From the NCBI RefSeq assembly GCF_022605725.1, contig NC_065564.1:5744698-5808697 (forward strand): DNA of 64,000 bases, given 5' to 3'. Below are positions 10,894 through 22,659 of this stretch, one piece after another (the first letter of the stretch is position 1; every line of letters starts with the position of its first letter). Source of the stretch: Anthonomus grandis grandis. Its lineage: Eukaryota > Arthropoda > Insecta > Coleoptera > Curculionidae. Position numbers and translations under genes: made by a program. A model generated the notes under the pieces. It was not told the origin of the DNA and did no database searches. It saw only the letters and a program-made list of their open reading frames with translations.

Positions 10894-11976
10894 TTAATCA
10901 GATTTGGCTTCAGAATACACTGGCTCAGACTCCTCTTCTTCCGCATCCCCTTTTTTGCCACCCTCAGGTACCCAAAGTCCTGAATCAACACACCTCTTCA
11001 TATGGTACTTGGCCTGCTCCTCATCCATTTTCGAAATGGTTTCTTGCAACAACTTTACATCCCTGGAGTCGAAACACTTTTTCAACTCATCCGGCAGGGA
11101 GTTGTACACTTCTTCCGGATCCAAGCCTCCGGGGCCCAACCTCTTTTGCTTCTCCTCCTCCTCCAGCTCCTTTACAGCTTGTTCAATCTTCTCAGCAGCC
11201 CTGCGCCGAATTCTCTCTTTAAATTGCTCGAGTTCATCCTCGAATGATTTCTTATACTCCACTTCGGCCACTTGGATTTTTGAGAAAAATGCATCAACAC
11301 AGGCCCTTGGGTCATAATCCAGCTGCTTGGCCAGTTCCAGGATGTATTGCATACAAATAGTTTGATGGGCTACATGGGACATAAGTTCATGTTTGTCCTC
11401 CATTTCTAAGTTGATGCACCATATGACCAAGTAGTTTGCTGTGTTTTCACAGACAAGCTGCTGATGGGCCTTAAGGAACTGTCGGGAATCGTCGTATTTG
11501 CGCAACATGCCAAAGTGCTTCAGGTCTTTTTCGTTATCTTTGATAAACTGCTTCATGCGCTGCTCCTTCTCTTCTTCTGTTAAATTTTCTTGCACCGGGC
11601 GCTGCAGTTTGTTTATAATGGTCTTGGCGAAGCCCGGTTTGCTTATGGTATCCACGTTCCAGGGGGTCAGCTTCTCTTTCTTTTGGAACTCCTCTATTTC
11701 CTCCTTAAGCTTCTTGCCCTCGAGCTCCAGTTGCTTCAGCTGCTTTTCCAGCTCCTCTGTTTTGTTTTCTTGCAGTTTTTGGTTTAGTTCTTTCAGTTTT
11801 TTCTCGTGCTCCAGCTTCTTTTTGTCGAGGGCCTCTTTTTCCTTTTGGCGCTCCTCCATCCTCTCCATTCGGGCTTGGTGTCTCCATCGGAACAACGAGG
11901 GGGTGTCTATGTTAGGGTGGGTCTCGTCCTCGTCGTCTGACACCTCGATGTTCTTCCACTTACTGTAGTCCACCAT
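10894..11976 (-). CDS. Cdc37: Hsp90 co-chaperone Cdc37
   Basis: Delivers protein kinases to Hsp90 in the cytosol. Single exon, 360 residues, close to the usual insect and vertebrate length. The N-terminus MVDYSKWKNIEVSDDEDE has the conserved casein kinase 2 site at Ser13, followed by HPNID and FRWRHQARMERM. Then comes a long charged coiled coil (about residues 40-120), the central Hsp90-binding region and an acidic C-terminus. It is convergent with Trx2 and divergent from the deoxynucleoside kinase. Lack of introns is notable, but there is no sign of retrocopy decay. Confidence 0.95.
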   Translation of the reverse strand: MVDYSKWKNIEVSDDEDETHPNIDTPSLFRWRHQARMERMEERQKEKEALDKKKLEHEKKLKELNQKLQENKTEELEKQLKQLELEGKKLKEEIEEFQKKEKLTPWNVDTISKPGFAKTIINKLQRPVQENLTEEEKEQRMKQFIKDNEKDLKHFGMLRKYDDSRQFLKAHQQLVCENTANYLVIWCINLEMEDKHELMSHVAHQTICMQYILELAKQLDYDPRACVDAFFSKIQVAEVEYKKSFEDELEQFKERIRRRAAEKIEQAVKELEEEEKQKRLGPGGLDPEEVYNSLPDELKKCFDSRDVKLLQETISKMDEEQAKYHMKRCVDSGLWVPEGGKKGDAEEEESEPVYSEAKSD

Positions 11977-12103
11977 TTTACTTTTTAACGGATTTTCTTT
12001 TAATTACTGTGAAAATTGGGAGGAATCGGGAAATTCTCGAAAATACCGGACGAATTTTGTTGTTTTCTTGATGTCTGTCACTGTCAAATGCATGACAAGA
12101 CTT

Positions 12104-12240
12104 TAGGGATGCGACATCGACCGAAAACACCGATATTGACTATCGATGTTAACGTCGACACTCACACTCGATTGCATCGATAATATTGATGTTTTTAAAT
12201 ATATTATCCAAAAAACTTTGATAAATATCGCACATCCTTA
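12104..12240. mobile_element. 137-bp hAT-type MITE with 8-bp target duplication
   Basis: The element begins TAGGGATGCGACATCG and ends TATCGCACATCCTTA, imperfect inverted termini. It is flanked by perfect 8-bp repeats caagactt (12096-12103 and 12241-12248). Inside are several ATCGAT/ATCGATA words resembling the insect DRE (TATCGATA). It lies in the 396-bp divergent promoter between Cdc37 and the deoxynucleoside kinase (11977-12372) and shares its ends with the element at 10095-10136. Confidence 0.8.
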
Positions 12241-12372
12241 CAAGACTTTGACACATTTGACAAGTGTCACAGGGGTTTGTTTACATTCTGATTGCACCAG
12301 CATTTGAAATTTCTGAATTTAAAAACATTCCGAATTAAAGCATTTCGAAAGCATTATGCTAAAAGCTTTAAA

Positions 12373-13145
12373 ATGCAACAAGTGAAGCATTTAATAACGA
12401 AAATGGCGGGTACAGCGGCGCAAAAAATCAACCGGCCATTTACCGTCATCGTGGAGGGCAATATCGGCAGTGGCAAAACCACATTTTTGCAACAAATCGC
12501 TAGAAACGAGAACGTTTGCGTGCTAGCGGAGCCCGTGGACAACTGGCGGGACGTCAACGGGCATAATTTGCTGGTAATACACCCCCCCAAGGGTTGTTTC
12601 ATTAATTTATTATGATAAACTTTTAGGGGTTAATGTATGAAGACCCGAAGAAGTGGAGCTTCACTTTCCAGTCTTACGTGCAATTAACCATGCTGCAAAA
12701 CCACCTGCAGCAAACTGGGGCCCCAATTAAACTTATCGAACGCTCCCTCTATAGTGCCCGTTACTGTTTTGTGGAAAAACTGGCCAAAGATGGTTTATTG
12801 CCCCAACCATCTTTTGCTGTCATCGACAAGTGGTTCAGCTGGATAAAATCACAAAAGCTGGCCGAAGTTGATATGATTGTGTACCTCAGGACCTCCCCGG
12901 AAGTTGTTTATGAACGAATATTGCAAAGGAAGCGTCCAGAGGAGAGGACAGTGTCTCTGGAGCACTTAAGGTCCCTAAATCAGTATCATGAAGATTGGCT
13001 GTTTAATAAGAACAAGTTTGAGTGTCCCGCTCCCACTTTGGTGTTAAACGCTGACCAAGAGAGGGAAACTGTCGCCAAAGAGTTCCTGAGGCTTGAACCC
13101 GAGATTTTAAGCACTTTAAATATAAAGGCGGAAGCACATGGATGA
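12373..13145 (+). CDS. dnk: Deoxynucleoside kinase (dNK/TK2 family)
   Basis: Phosphorylates deoxynucleosides for salvage; insects have one broad-specificity enzyme related to vertebrate TK2, dCK and dGK. Two exons, 12373-12573 and 12627-13145, 239 residues. The P-loop GNIGSGKT is at residues 29-36, the DRS-type motif appears as ERS at 105-107 (KLIERSLYSARY), and the LID arginines as ERILQRKRPEE. Two in-frame ATGs exist: 12373 (residue 1) and 12403 (residue 11). The upstream one adds a basic MQQVKHLITK that could be a weak mitochondrial leader; which is used is not decided by sequence. Poly(A) signal AATAAA at 13161-13166. Confidence 0.93.
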
Positions 13146-13310
13146 AAATGAGTGTTCCCGAATAAACTTTTATACTGTGGAAGTGGATGTTATTATTGGC
13201 CACTGTGTTGTTTTTTTTTTTTTGTTACTTAAGGGATTAATTTAAGTTTCTGATAAAACAATAAACATCAATATATTTACAACATAAAAACACACACACA
13301 AAAAAAATCA

Positions 13311-14384
13311 TTAAATAAATCCGCCCTCGAGCATGGCCTGTCTAGCGGCGTTATTATAATGTTTAAACCGGTCGTTCCCCAACTGGATGCCCCCGTACCA
13401 CCTGGTGACCACCACCATAACGTTCTTCACGTCCGCAATGGTCAATAGGTGCATCAAACGTCCCCCAGCATGGTTTTCTCCGTCGTCATCGCAGTCTTGC
13501 AACAACGTCTGTTTTCCTCCCTTCTTCTCCAGAAGTCGGTAGGCCGATACGTTGTGCTTCGCCTGCGAGATTTTCTTGTTCTGTTTTAAGGTATCCAGAA
13601 ATTCTCTGGGGGGAGAAAGTTTAAGTTAGGGCGTTTCTTAATGAACATTTTGATGTATGAATGGTTCTTGTAAGTTAAAAATTTGCTGAGTTGTGAGCAA
13701 AGGTCCAAGCATTGGCTCAATTTCTTTAGGAGGTGATAGAGGGCTTATTGAGGTATAAAAGGTGTTTCTAGCCTAGGAAATTGCTCCCCTGTTATATATT
13801 TTTGTGAGAAAACTTACTTGACTTGATCCCGGTGTGTAATCAGGGCGGCATGGCCCTGGAAAGTGCTTTTCCGGTCAGTTATCGTTGGCCCATGAATTAT
13901 TTTAAGGGAACTTTCAATCTGAATGTCCCTTTTCGTTGACTCACTCTCTTTGTTTTTCTTGCTTAGTTCCGGGCTTTTTTTGGTTGAACATTCCTGGGCC
14001 ATATCCTTAAGGTTCATTATCCACTGATAAATTATCGGATATCCTTTATTATTTCTTGAAATTAAAACGTCATATTAGATATATTAAATACAGGCTGCTA
14101 CTGGATGATGGTGATTAGCGCGGGAAAATTGCGACTTACTCAAAAATCTCCATAAACTCTTTATGGATAAGGTCCTTTTGAGACTTGCTCATATGTGGGG
14201 CCCATAGGTCGTAAGTGGGAGCCCTATCCGAAGGATAATCCTTGTTCAAAGTGACCATAAGCTCCACGTCCTTCGCTAATTTGATCCCGTAGGTCTCATC
14301 CACGCAACGTTTCTCCCATTGGTCTCCGAAGATGGAGTCGAGCACCTCCAACTCCTCCATTTGCTGAGTGTAATTGTCTGACAT
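13311..14384 (-). CDS. IMPACT homologue (RWD domain plus UPF0029/YigZ domain)
   Basis: IMPACT proteins bind GCN1 through the RWD domain and restrain activation of the eIF2-alpha kinase GCN2. Three exons: 14140-14384, 13818-14054 and 13311-13605; 258 residues. The RWD domain fills exon 1 and the start of exon 2 (QMEELEVLDSIFGDQWEKR ... YPIIYQWI, matching the family's PMIYQWIE). A charged Lys/Ser/Glu linker follows. The C-terminal IMPACT domain shows DRKSTFQGHAA and VMVVVTRWYGGIQLG. The model is shorter than vertebrate IMPACT (about 320) because of the short linker. It is convergent with the kinase gene, with 165 bp between stops. Confidence 0.9.
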
Positions 14385-14639
14385 CTTAATTTTTTTTTAA
14401 GATAAAATTAACTCACGCACTCACTAAAATCGGCTCACGATATGTGACTGTTCGGTTCGAGTACAGATTCACAATTGATGATCGTAGATGAATGAATATT
14501 TGCGCTCGAGTTCGGAGATGTGGAGGGGATTAGGGCCTAATGGACATTTAATAATCGCGTTACCACAGAGATGTGGGGGGCGCGCGCATGGTTACTGGGA
14601 CTGAAGTCGATTTTCTCTTTTTATTTTAATTGGAAAGAG

Positions 14640-17600
14640 AGAAACTAGACTGGATTTCGAGGTTAATGGTATTTTTTTTTAATTAAAAATTTCCAAGAAT
14701 TAAGAGAAGTTTTAAATGATTTAAAAAAAATTGAGACTGTTGATTGAAAAGTTGAGATTTTTTTGGAATTTTCTATGTGCTATAATTTTCTAAAACTGGA
14801 AATGCTTGGAAAAAACAATATTTCCATTAACCGGGAAACTTGAAATATAATTTGCAATCCATGGAAGATTTGAAAAATTACGGGAAAATCCTGGAATGAA
14901 GTGAAAAAAAAATTCAAAAAAAATTTGAATACAATTTAAAATGCCTGGAATAATATAAATCATTAATTGTAATTCCTGTGAAATTAAAAAAACTGAATTA
15001 AATGTATGGAATAAAAAAGCAAAATCACTTTAAAGGGTTGGAAAACTTGAAAAAAATGACATAAAATACCCGAGAAATAGCGGAAAAATTGCTCCAAAAG
15101 ACTGGAATAATGTAAATTATTAATGCAAATGCCTGAGAAATCCAAAAAAATGACGTAAAATGCTTGGAATAAAATGAAAAACCACTTTGAACGACTGGAA
15201 AATATGAAAAATAGAATAAAATTCCTGATATAAGGCAGAAAAATGACTCTAAAAGTACTCGAAAAAAAATTAAAAATTATTTAGAATACCTGGAATAAAT
15301 AAAAAATTTCTTCGAATGGTCGGAAAACATGAAAAATGGCTTAAAATATCCGACAAATGGTGGAAAAATTGCTCCAAAAACACCGGAATAAAATTTAAAA
15401 AAATCATTTAGAATACCTGGAAGAAAAAGAAAAGTCACTTTAAATGACTAGAAGAGGTGGAAAATAATTTTCAAATATCGGAAAACGGGAAAATTGTGTA
15501 TAAATACCCGATAAATGGCAGAAAAATTACTATACGAAGACTGGGATAAAATGAGAAAAATCACTTTAAAGGGTTGGAAAACATGAAAAAAAATGACATA
15601 AAATACCCGATAAATAGCGGAAAAATTGCCCCAAAAGACTGGAATATATTTTTTCTCAATTATTTAGAATGTCTGGAATAACGTAAATTATTAATGCAAA
15701 TGCCTGGGAAATCCAAAAAATTACGTCAAATGCCTGGAATAAATAAAAAATTTCTTTGAATGGTTGGAAAACATGAAAAATGGCTTAAAATATCCGACAA
15801 AAGGCGGAAAAATTGCTCCAAAAACAGCGGAATAAATTTAAAAAAAATCATTTAGAAAAGTCACTTTAAATGACTAGAAGAGGTGGAAAATAATTTTCAA
15901 ATATCGGAAAACAGGAAAATCGTGTATTAATACCCGAGAAATAGCGGAAAAATTGCTCCGAAAAACTGGAATATTTTTTTTCTCAATTATTTAGAATGCC
16001 TGGAATAACATAAATTATTAACGCAAATTCCTGGGAAATCCAAAAAAATAACGTCAAATGCCTGGAATAAAATGAAAAACGACTTTGAACGACTGGAAAA
16101 TATGAAAATGGAATCAAATTCCTGATATAAGGCAGAAAAATGACTCTAAAAGTACTCGAAAAAAAATGAAAAATTATTTAGAATACCTGGAATAAAATAA
16201 TACAAATTGCCTGAGAAATCCAAAAAATTACGTCAAATGCCTGGAATAAATAAAAAATGTCTTTGAATGGTCGGAAAACATGAAAAATGGCTTAAAATAT
16301 CCGACAAATGGTGGAAAAATTGCTCCAAAAGACTGGAATATTTTTTTTCTTAATTATTTAGAATGCCTGGAATAACGTAAATTATTAATGCAAATGCCTG
16401 GAAAACCCAAAAAATTACGTCAAATGCCTGGAATAAAATGAAAAACCACTTTGAACGACTGGAAAGTATGAAAAATAGAATAAAATTCCTGATATAAGGC
16501 AGAAAAATGACTCTAAAGGTACTCGAAAAAAAATAAAAAATTATTTAGAATAACTGGAATAAAATCATACAAATTGCCTGGGAAATCCAAAAAATTACGT
16601 CAAATGCCTGGAATAAAATGAAAAACCACTTTGAACGACTGGAAAATATGAAAAATAGAATAAAATTCCTGATATAAGGCAGAAAAATTACTCCAAAAGT
16701 ACTCGAAAAAAAATGAAAAATTATTTGGAATAACAGGAATAAAATAATACAAATTGCCTGGGAAATCCGAAAAATTACGTCAAATGCCTGGAATAACGTA
16801 AATTATTAATGCAAATGCCTGGGACATCCAAAAAATGACGTCAAATGCCTGGAATAAAATGAAAAACGACTTTGAACGACTAGAAGACATGAAAAATGGA
16901 ATCAAATACCTGATATAAGACAGAAAAACGACTTCAAAAATACTCGAAAAAAATAAAAAATTATTTAGAATACCTGGAATAAAATAATACAAATTGTCTG
17001 GGAAATCCAAAAAATTACGTCAAATGCCTGGAATAAATAAAAAATTTCTTTGAATGGTCTGAAAACATGAAAAATGGCTTAAAATATCCGACAAATGGTG
17101 GAAAAATTGCTCCAAAAGACTGGAATATTTTTTTTCTTAATTATTTAGAATGCCTGGAATAACGTAAATTATTAATGCAAATGCCTGGAAAACCCAAAAA
17201 ATTACGTCAAATGCCTGGAATAAAATGAAAAACCACTTTGAACGACTGGAAAGTATGAAAAATAGAATAAAATTCCTGATATAAGGCAGAAAAATGACTC
17301 TAAAGGTACTCGAAAAAAAATAAAAAATTATTTAGAATAACTGGAATAAAATCATACAAATTGCCTGGGAAATCCAAAAAATTACGTCAAATGCCTGGAA
17401 TAAAATGAAAAACCACTTTGAACGACTGGAAAATATGAAAAATAGAATAAAATTCCTGATATAAGGCAGAAAAATTACTCCAAAAATACTCGAAAAAAAA
17501 TGAAAAATTATTTGGAATAACAGGAATAAAATAATACAAATTGCCTGGGAAATCCGAAAAATTACGTCAAATGCCTGGAATAACGTAAATTATTAATGCA

Positions 17601-19500
17601 AATGCCTGGGACATCCAAAAAATGACGTCAAATGCCTGGAATAAAATGAAAAACGACTTTGAACGACTAGAAGACATGAAAAATGGAATCAAATACCTGA
17701 TATAAGACAGAAAAACGACTTCAAAAATACTCGAAAAAAATAAAAAATTATTTAGAATACCTGGAATAAAATAATACAAATTGTCTGGGAAATCCAAAAA
17801 ATTACGTCAAATGCCTGGAATAAATAAAAAATTTCTTTGAATGGTCTGAAAACATGAAAAATGGCTTAAAATACCCGATAAATGGCAGAAAAATGACTAT
17901 ACGAAGACTGGGATAAAATGAGAAAAATCACTTTAAAGGGTTGGAAAACATGAAAAAAAAATGACATAAAATACCCGAGAAATAGCGGAAAAATTGCCCC
18001 AAAAGACTGGAATATGTTTTTTCTCAATTATTTAGAATGCCTGGAATAACGTAAATTATTAACGCAAATGCCTGGGAAATCCAAAAAATTACGTCAAATG
18101 CCTGGAATAAATAAAAAATTTCTTTGAATGGTCGGAAAACATGAAAAATGGCTTAAAATATGCGACAAAAGGCGGAAAAATTGCTCCAAAAACAGCGGAA
18201 TAAATTTAAAAAAAATCATTTAGAAAAGTCACTTTAAATGACTAGAAGAGGTGGAAAATAATTTTCAAATATCGGAAAACAGGAAAAATCGTGTATTAAT
18301 ACCCGAGAAATAGCGGAAAAATGACCATATGACGACTGGGATAAAATGAGAAAAATCACTTTAAAGGGTTGGAAAACATGAAAAAAAATGACATAAATAC
18401 CCGAGAAATAGCGGAAAAATTGCTCCGAAAGACTGGAATATTTTTTTTCTTAATTATTTAGAATGCCTGGAATAACGTAAATTATTAACGCAAATGCCTG
18501 GGAAATCCAAAAAATGACGTCAAATGCCTGGAATAAAATGAAAAACCACTTTGAACTACTGGAAAATATGAAAAATAGAATAAAATTAGTGATATAAGGC
18601 AGAAAAATGACTCCAAAAATACTTGAAAAAAAATTAAAAATTATTTAGAATACCTGGAATAAAATAATACAAATTGCCTGGAAAATCCAAAAAATTACGT
18701 CAAATGCCTGGAATAAATAAAAAATTTCTTTGAATGGTCGGAAAACCTGAAAAATGGCTTAAAATATCCGACAAATGGTGGAAAAATTGCTCCAAAAGAC
18801 TGGAATATTTTTTTTCTTAAAAAAAAATGACATAAAATACCCGAGAAATAGCGGAAAAATTGCCCCAAAAGACTGGAATATGTTTTTTCTCAATTATTTA
18901 GAATGCCTGGAATAACATAAATTATTAACGCAAATGCCTGGGAAATCCAAAAAATTACGTCAAATGCCTGGAATAAATAAAAAATTTCTTTGAATGGTCG
19001 GAAAACATGAAAAATGGCTTAAAATATGCGACAAATGGCGGAAAAATTGCTCCAAAAACACAGGAATAAAATTTTAAAAAATCATTTAGAAAAGCTGAAA
19101 AAAAGAAAAGTCACTTTAAATGACTAGAAGAGGTGGAAAATAATTTTCAAATTTCGGAAAACAGGAAAATTGTGTATAAATACCCGATAAAAACAAATTA
19201 CTTCGAATGCCTTACTTAAGGCGAATGACTGATAGATATGAAAAATGACGTTAAATGTCTTGAAAAATGAGTCAGAAAATGCAGAAAAAATAGTCGACAA
19301 CCTGGAATTAACAACAAAAATAATTTAAGGGCTGAAAAGTGTGTCGAAACCTGAAAAAATTCATTTATATCCTTGAAAAACGCAATAAATTACCCCAAAA
19401 ACCTGATATTAAGGGGACAAATGCCTGGAAAAAAAATAATAAAAAACATTTTTAAACCCTTTGCACACCTGGAAAGTTACGTGAAAAATCAACTAATAAA
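14640..19500. repeat. AT-rich degenerate satellite array of about 4.9 kb
   Basis: The stretch is built from short recurring words (gcctggaataa, ttggaaaacatgaaaaa, gcggaaaaattgctccaaaa, aaattacgtcaaatgcctgg), mostly A-rich on the plus strand, assembled into longer units repeated with rearrangements. No gene is present; open frames here are by-products of the repeat. The array ends gradually at about 19.2-19.5 kb. From 19.5 to 20.25 kb I see only plain AT-rich DNA with two loosely similar stretches mentioning ggcaacctctattattgaca. Confidence 0.85.
16260..17860. repeat. 787-bp tandem duplication inside the satellite
   Basis: Sequence from roughly 16,260-17,040 is repeated almost base for base 787 bp further on. 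For example the block at 16780-17010 is the same as 17567-17797, differing at very few positions nearby. The copies are far more alike than the neighbouring units, so this is a recent unequal exchange (or an assembly duplication). Confidence 0.85.
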
Positions 19501-20257
19501 ATTCATTTGATAGGTCATAAATTGGTACTTAACCAGGTATAATTTCTTCTTAAGGATTCCAATAATAATTTCTTCATTTAATCCCTTTTATAGATTTAGA
19601 AACTACCCCTAAGCTGCTAATAAAGCAATTAAGTAATCTAACCCCTGATTTTGAAAAATCTATTATTCAAAAAAGGACCTTTTACCTGACTAAATTGCCT
19701 AAGGATTTACGAAGAACTAGGGTAGGTAAAGTGGGTTTTATCGGGAATCCTAATTAATACATTTTTAATAATGTACGTTTTTATAGAGTCATACCCTAGA
19801 AATGTTCCGGCGGGACATTATTTGGCCAGAAATCTAGGATATTCCTCACACAACAATATTTTTTTTTTAATGATGTAAACAAACCGTTTGACAACTTTGA
19901 CTGTTGTGACGTTATTGAAAGGAGCGTGTATTCTGTCATGTTGCCACATTGATCCAAGTTAACTTGACGATTGTGTTAAAATCTGCTGTTAAGTGAAGAT
20001 TCTCGTCAGAAAAACACAAATGGCAACCTCTATTATTGACAAGTCATGTGTTGCCAAATTGAGCGTCATTTAATCTGAGTCAAGTTTTTTCACAAGAAAA
20101 TCATCTCCATAATCATATAAATCAGGAAAAACTCAACCTCTACCGTTGACATTATCTTCGACAGAAGATCCGACGTTGCCAAGTATTCAGGTATGACAGA
20201 ACAATTAAACATCAATTTTAATTTAAAAAAAAAATATATAAAAAAAACACTCTAACC

Positions 20258-21949
20258 TTAATCCCTTTTAACCTTCTGTCTCCTTCTAAGGACAAACCCT
20301 CTTACTAAACCAACGGTCTTAAATAGGAGCCAAACAAGGACAACTAAGGCCCCCAAACAACAAAAAATAACATCCAAGAACAAATACTGGTACAAAGGCA
20401 TGTCGTAATTCAAAGGTCGCCTTAAGACGTCGACGTTTCTATTGCGCAGGGCATACTCGGTCCACCAGACCGCCCGTTCCAGGCCGCTCATTGGCTGGTC
20501 CAGCAGCTGCTGGACCAGTTGTCGCGCGTTCATCCTGTACCTACAAACCCCCACCATTAAAATTCGAAATTTACAACCCCTCAGAAAACTTGCTTGTCCG
20601 ATTGTATTAATTCCAAAATGGCCGCCTCAAACGATTCGGTTTCCAGGTTCTTATGGTCCAGCTCGAGACCGATTCCGGACCGAACCGCCTTGGCGGAGTT
20701 CTGGAACTGGTCGCCGAAAAATGGCAGGATAAGCACGGGTACGCCGGCGTACAAGCTCTCTTCCAGGGACTGCAGCCCCCCTTGGGTTATAAAGCATTTC
20801 ACCCTGGGGTGTCCTGAAATTAAGTCGTTTCGGTCGTTAAGGACTCATAAGGGGAAGGAGGTGGCTTACTAAGCACGTCCTGCTGGGGCACCCACTTTGA
20901 TACCCGAACGTTCTTCGGCAAGACAACCGTGTCGTTTTGGTCGTTTTCGAATTTCCATAGGACGTCATAGGGGAGCCTCCCCAGGACCTCCAGGATGACT
21001 TGCCTCGACCGAGAATCGATGTGGGCACTCCTTATGGTGCTCCCTAAACTGAAATAGATCACCCCCTCCTCGGAGTTATCCAGGAACTCCTTGAAATCCG
21101 TGGGTAAAGGCTTTGGTGGTTCGAAGTGCAACCCCCCACCCAAATTGATCGTTTGCAACCCCAAAGGCCTCGCCGTGTAAAACACCGGATTGGTATTAAT
21201 GAAGAAGAAGTTGATCTTTTGCTCGAGTTCTTCCAGAGGGGGGGTGTCTGCGCCAAAGTGCTTTTTCACTATCGTGTCCATACTTTGACGCACCAACTTC
21301 TCAATAACTATCATTACCAGGTGCCCTAGAGTGCTGAGAATCCGTTGCCCGAAAGTGGGTTTCCCTATAAACCCAGCGTCTTGCGGAGGGTAGAGCAGGG
21401 GGTGCGCGGGGTTCCCCAGCAGCTGATGGTTGACACTGGTGGTGTCCATGGAGGATAAAGCTGCAAAAAACGTCTTAGTAACCCAGTTAACCCTCTCAAC
21501 TGACTCCCACCTATCATAGGACACTGGAACTTATGCGCAAACGCTGTTCCAGCAGTCACCAAATACTCGGCCAGCACCAAATCGTATCTCTCATTCCCCC
21601 GGATCAACCTTCTCACCTCCGGATGGTTCAGCTCCATATCAATCGCCCTGGTCATCAACCTGAAGAACTGCACGATGTTTCCGAAACTTTGCTCCCCACT
21701 GGACACCAGCTCGTAAAACTTATTGTCGTTTAAGAACTTATAAACCGCTCCCACGTCGATCTGGGTGATGTTGGGGTGAGGCTCTGTGGGGTTGGGGGTG
21801 ATCAGGGTGAGCTGGTGCCCCCTGTTCGCCAGCTCCCTGTATAAGGGTCTGTAAGTCACTTGGTGGCTGTAGAAGGGGGTGGGGTAGTATACGAGGATGT
21901 TGGCTGCGTGGCAGCTGTAGCAGAAAGTGAAGAGCACCAGGAGATACAT
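20258..21949 (-). CDS. UDP-glycosyltransferase (UGT), copy 1
   Basis: ER membrane enzyme that transfers sugar from UDP-sugar to small lipophilic compounds (detoxification, pigments, ecdysteroids). Four exons: 21511-21949, 20870-21460, 20594-20813 and 20258-20540; 510 residues. A signal peptide (MYLLVLFTFCYSCHA) precedes the acceptor domain with the catalytic His at residue 29 (PTPFYSHQ). The donor-binding signature contains WVPQQDVL, then HPRVKCFITQGGLQS and FGDQ. A single C-terminal transmembrane helix (LFLDVIFCCLGALVVLVWLL) ends in a short basic tail KVKRD that fits the KXKXX ER-retrieval form. Intron 3 appears to use a GC donor (AA|GCAAGT), because the GT three bases downstream breaks the frame. 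It is head-to-head with the second UGT, 2.8 kb apart. Confidence 0.92.
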
Positions 21950-22659
21950 TGGGTCGGTTCTAGAAGAAACATTGTTTGAAGGTTTTGGTTGTGAGTGGGA
22001 TTTTTTTTAAAAATATTAAGTAATTTTTAGGGGAAAATTGCCACTAAAGGTGGTTTAATGTGGCGCGCTGTATTGTTGTTATTCTTTGTGATATTTTTGG
22101 CCTTTAATCTTAAATTATTGAGTAAACACGAATAAAGTTGCTACTTTGTAAGGCTCCTTACCTTTGTTCAAGTAATCACTACACGGATTTTTCCGAAAAA
22201 TATCTAAATACGTAATAAATAAATTTGGTAAAAGCCATTTATTTATCTGATGGCCCTAGGGCCTTATCTTAAGGTGACAGAGGGGGTTATCTGGCATTAA
22301 TGTATTTTTACTTTTATCAGCTTTTTATGATAACATAGTAAGAAATAAAAGCAATAGAACATTGTAACAGTATAAATATTGAACTAAAAGATTTAAATTT
22401 TCCATTGTGTGGTGCTTACCTGACTTTCGAACGCACAAATGGTGGAAAATTGGAACTATTAAGGTGACAAACTTATCTCAACTTTTAACGTATCGCTTTA
22501 AAAGGTTACATAAAGTGTATTTGGAAAAACCCGCTTTGCACCTTAATGGTTTTTTTTTCAATAAGGCATAAATCACTTAATGATGTGCAATTTGTTTTAT
22601 GAGGATGTCCCTATTATTTTTTTAGGTTTTTCAAATTAAAGTGGGTAACGGGATTTTAG

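Noticed and set aside
16780..17797. Two identical 76-codon minus-strand frames in the satellite
   Set aside because: They are by-products of the 787-bp duplication in repetitive DNA; no coding signature.
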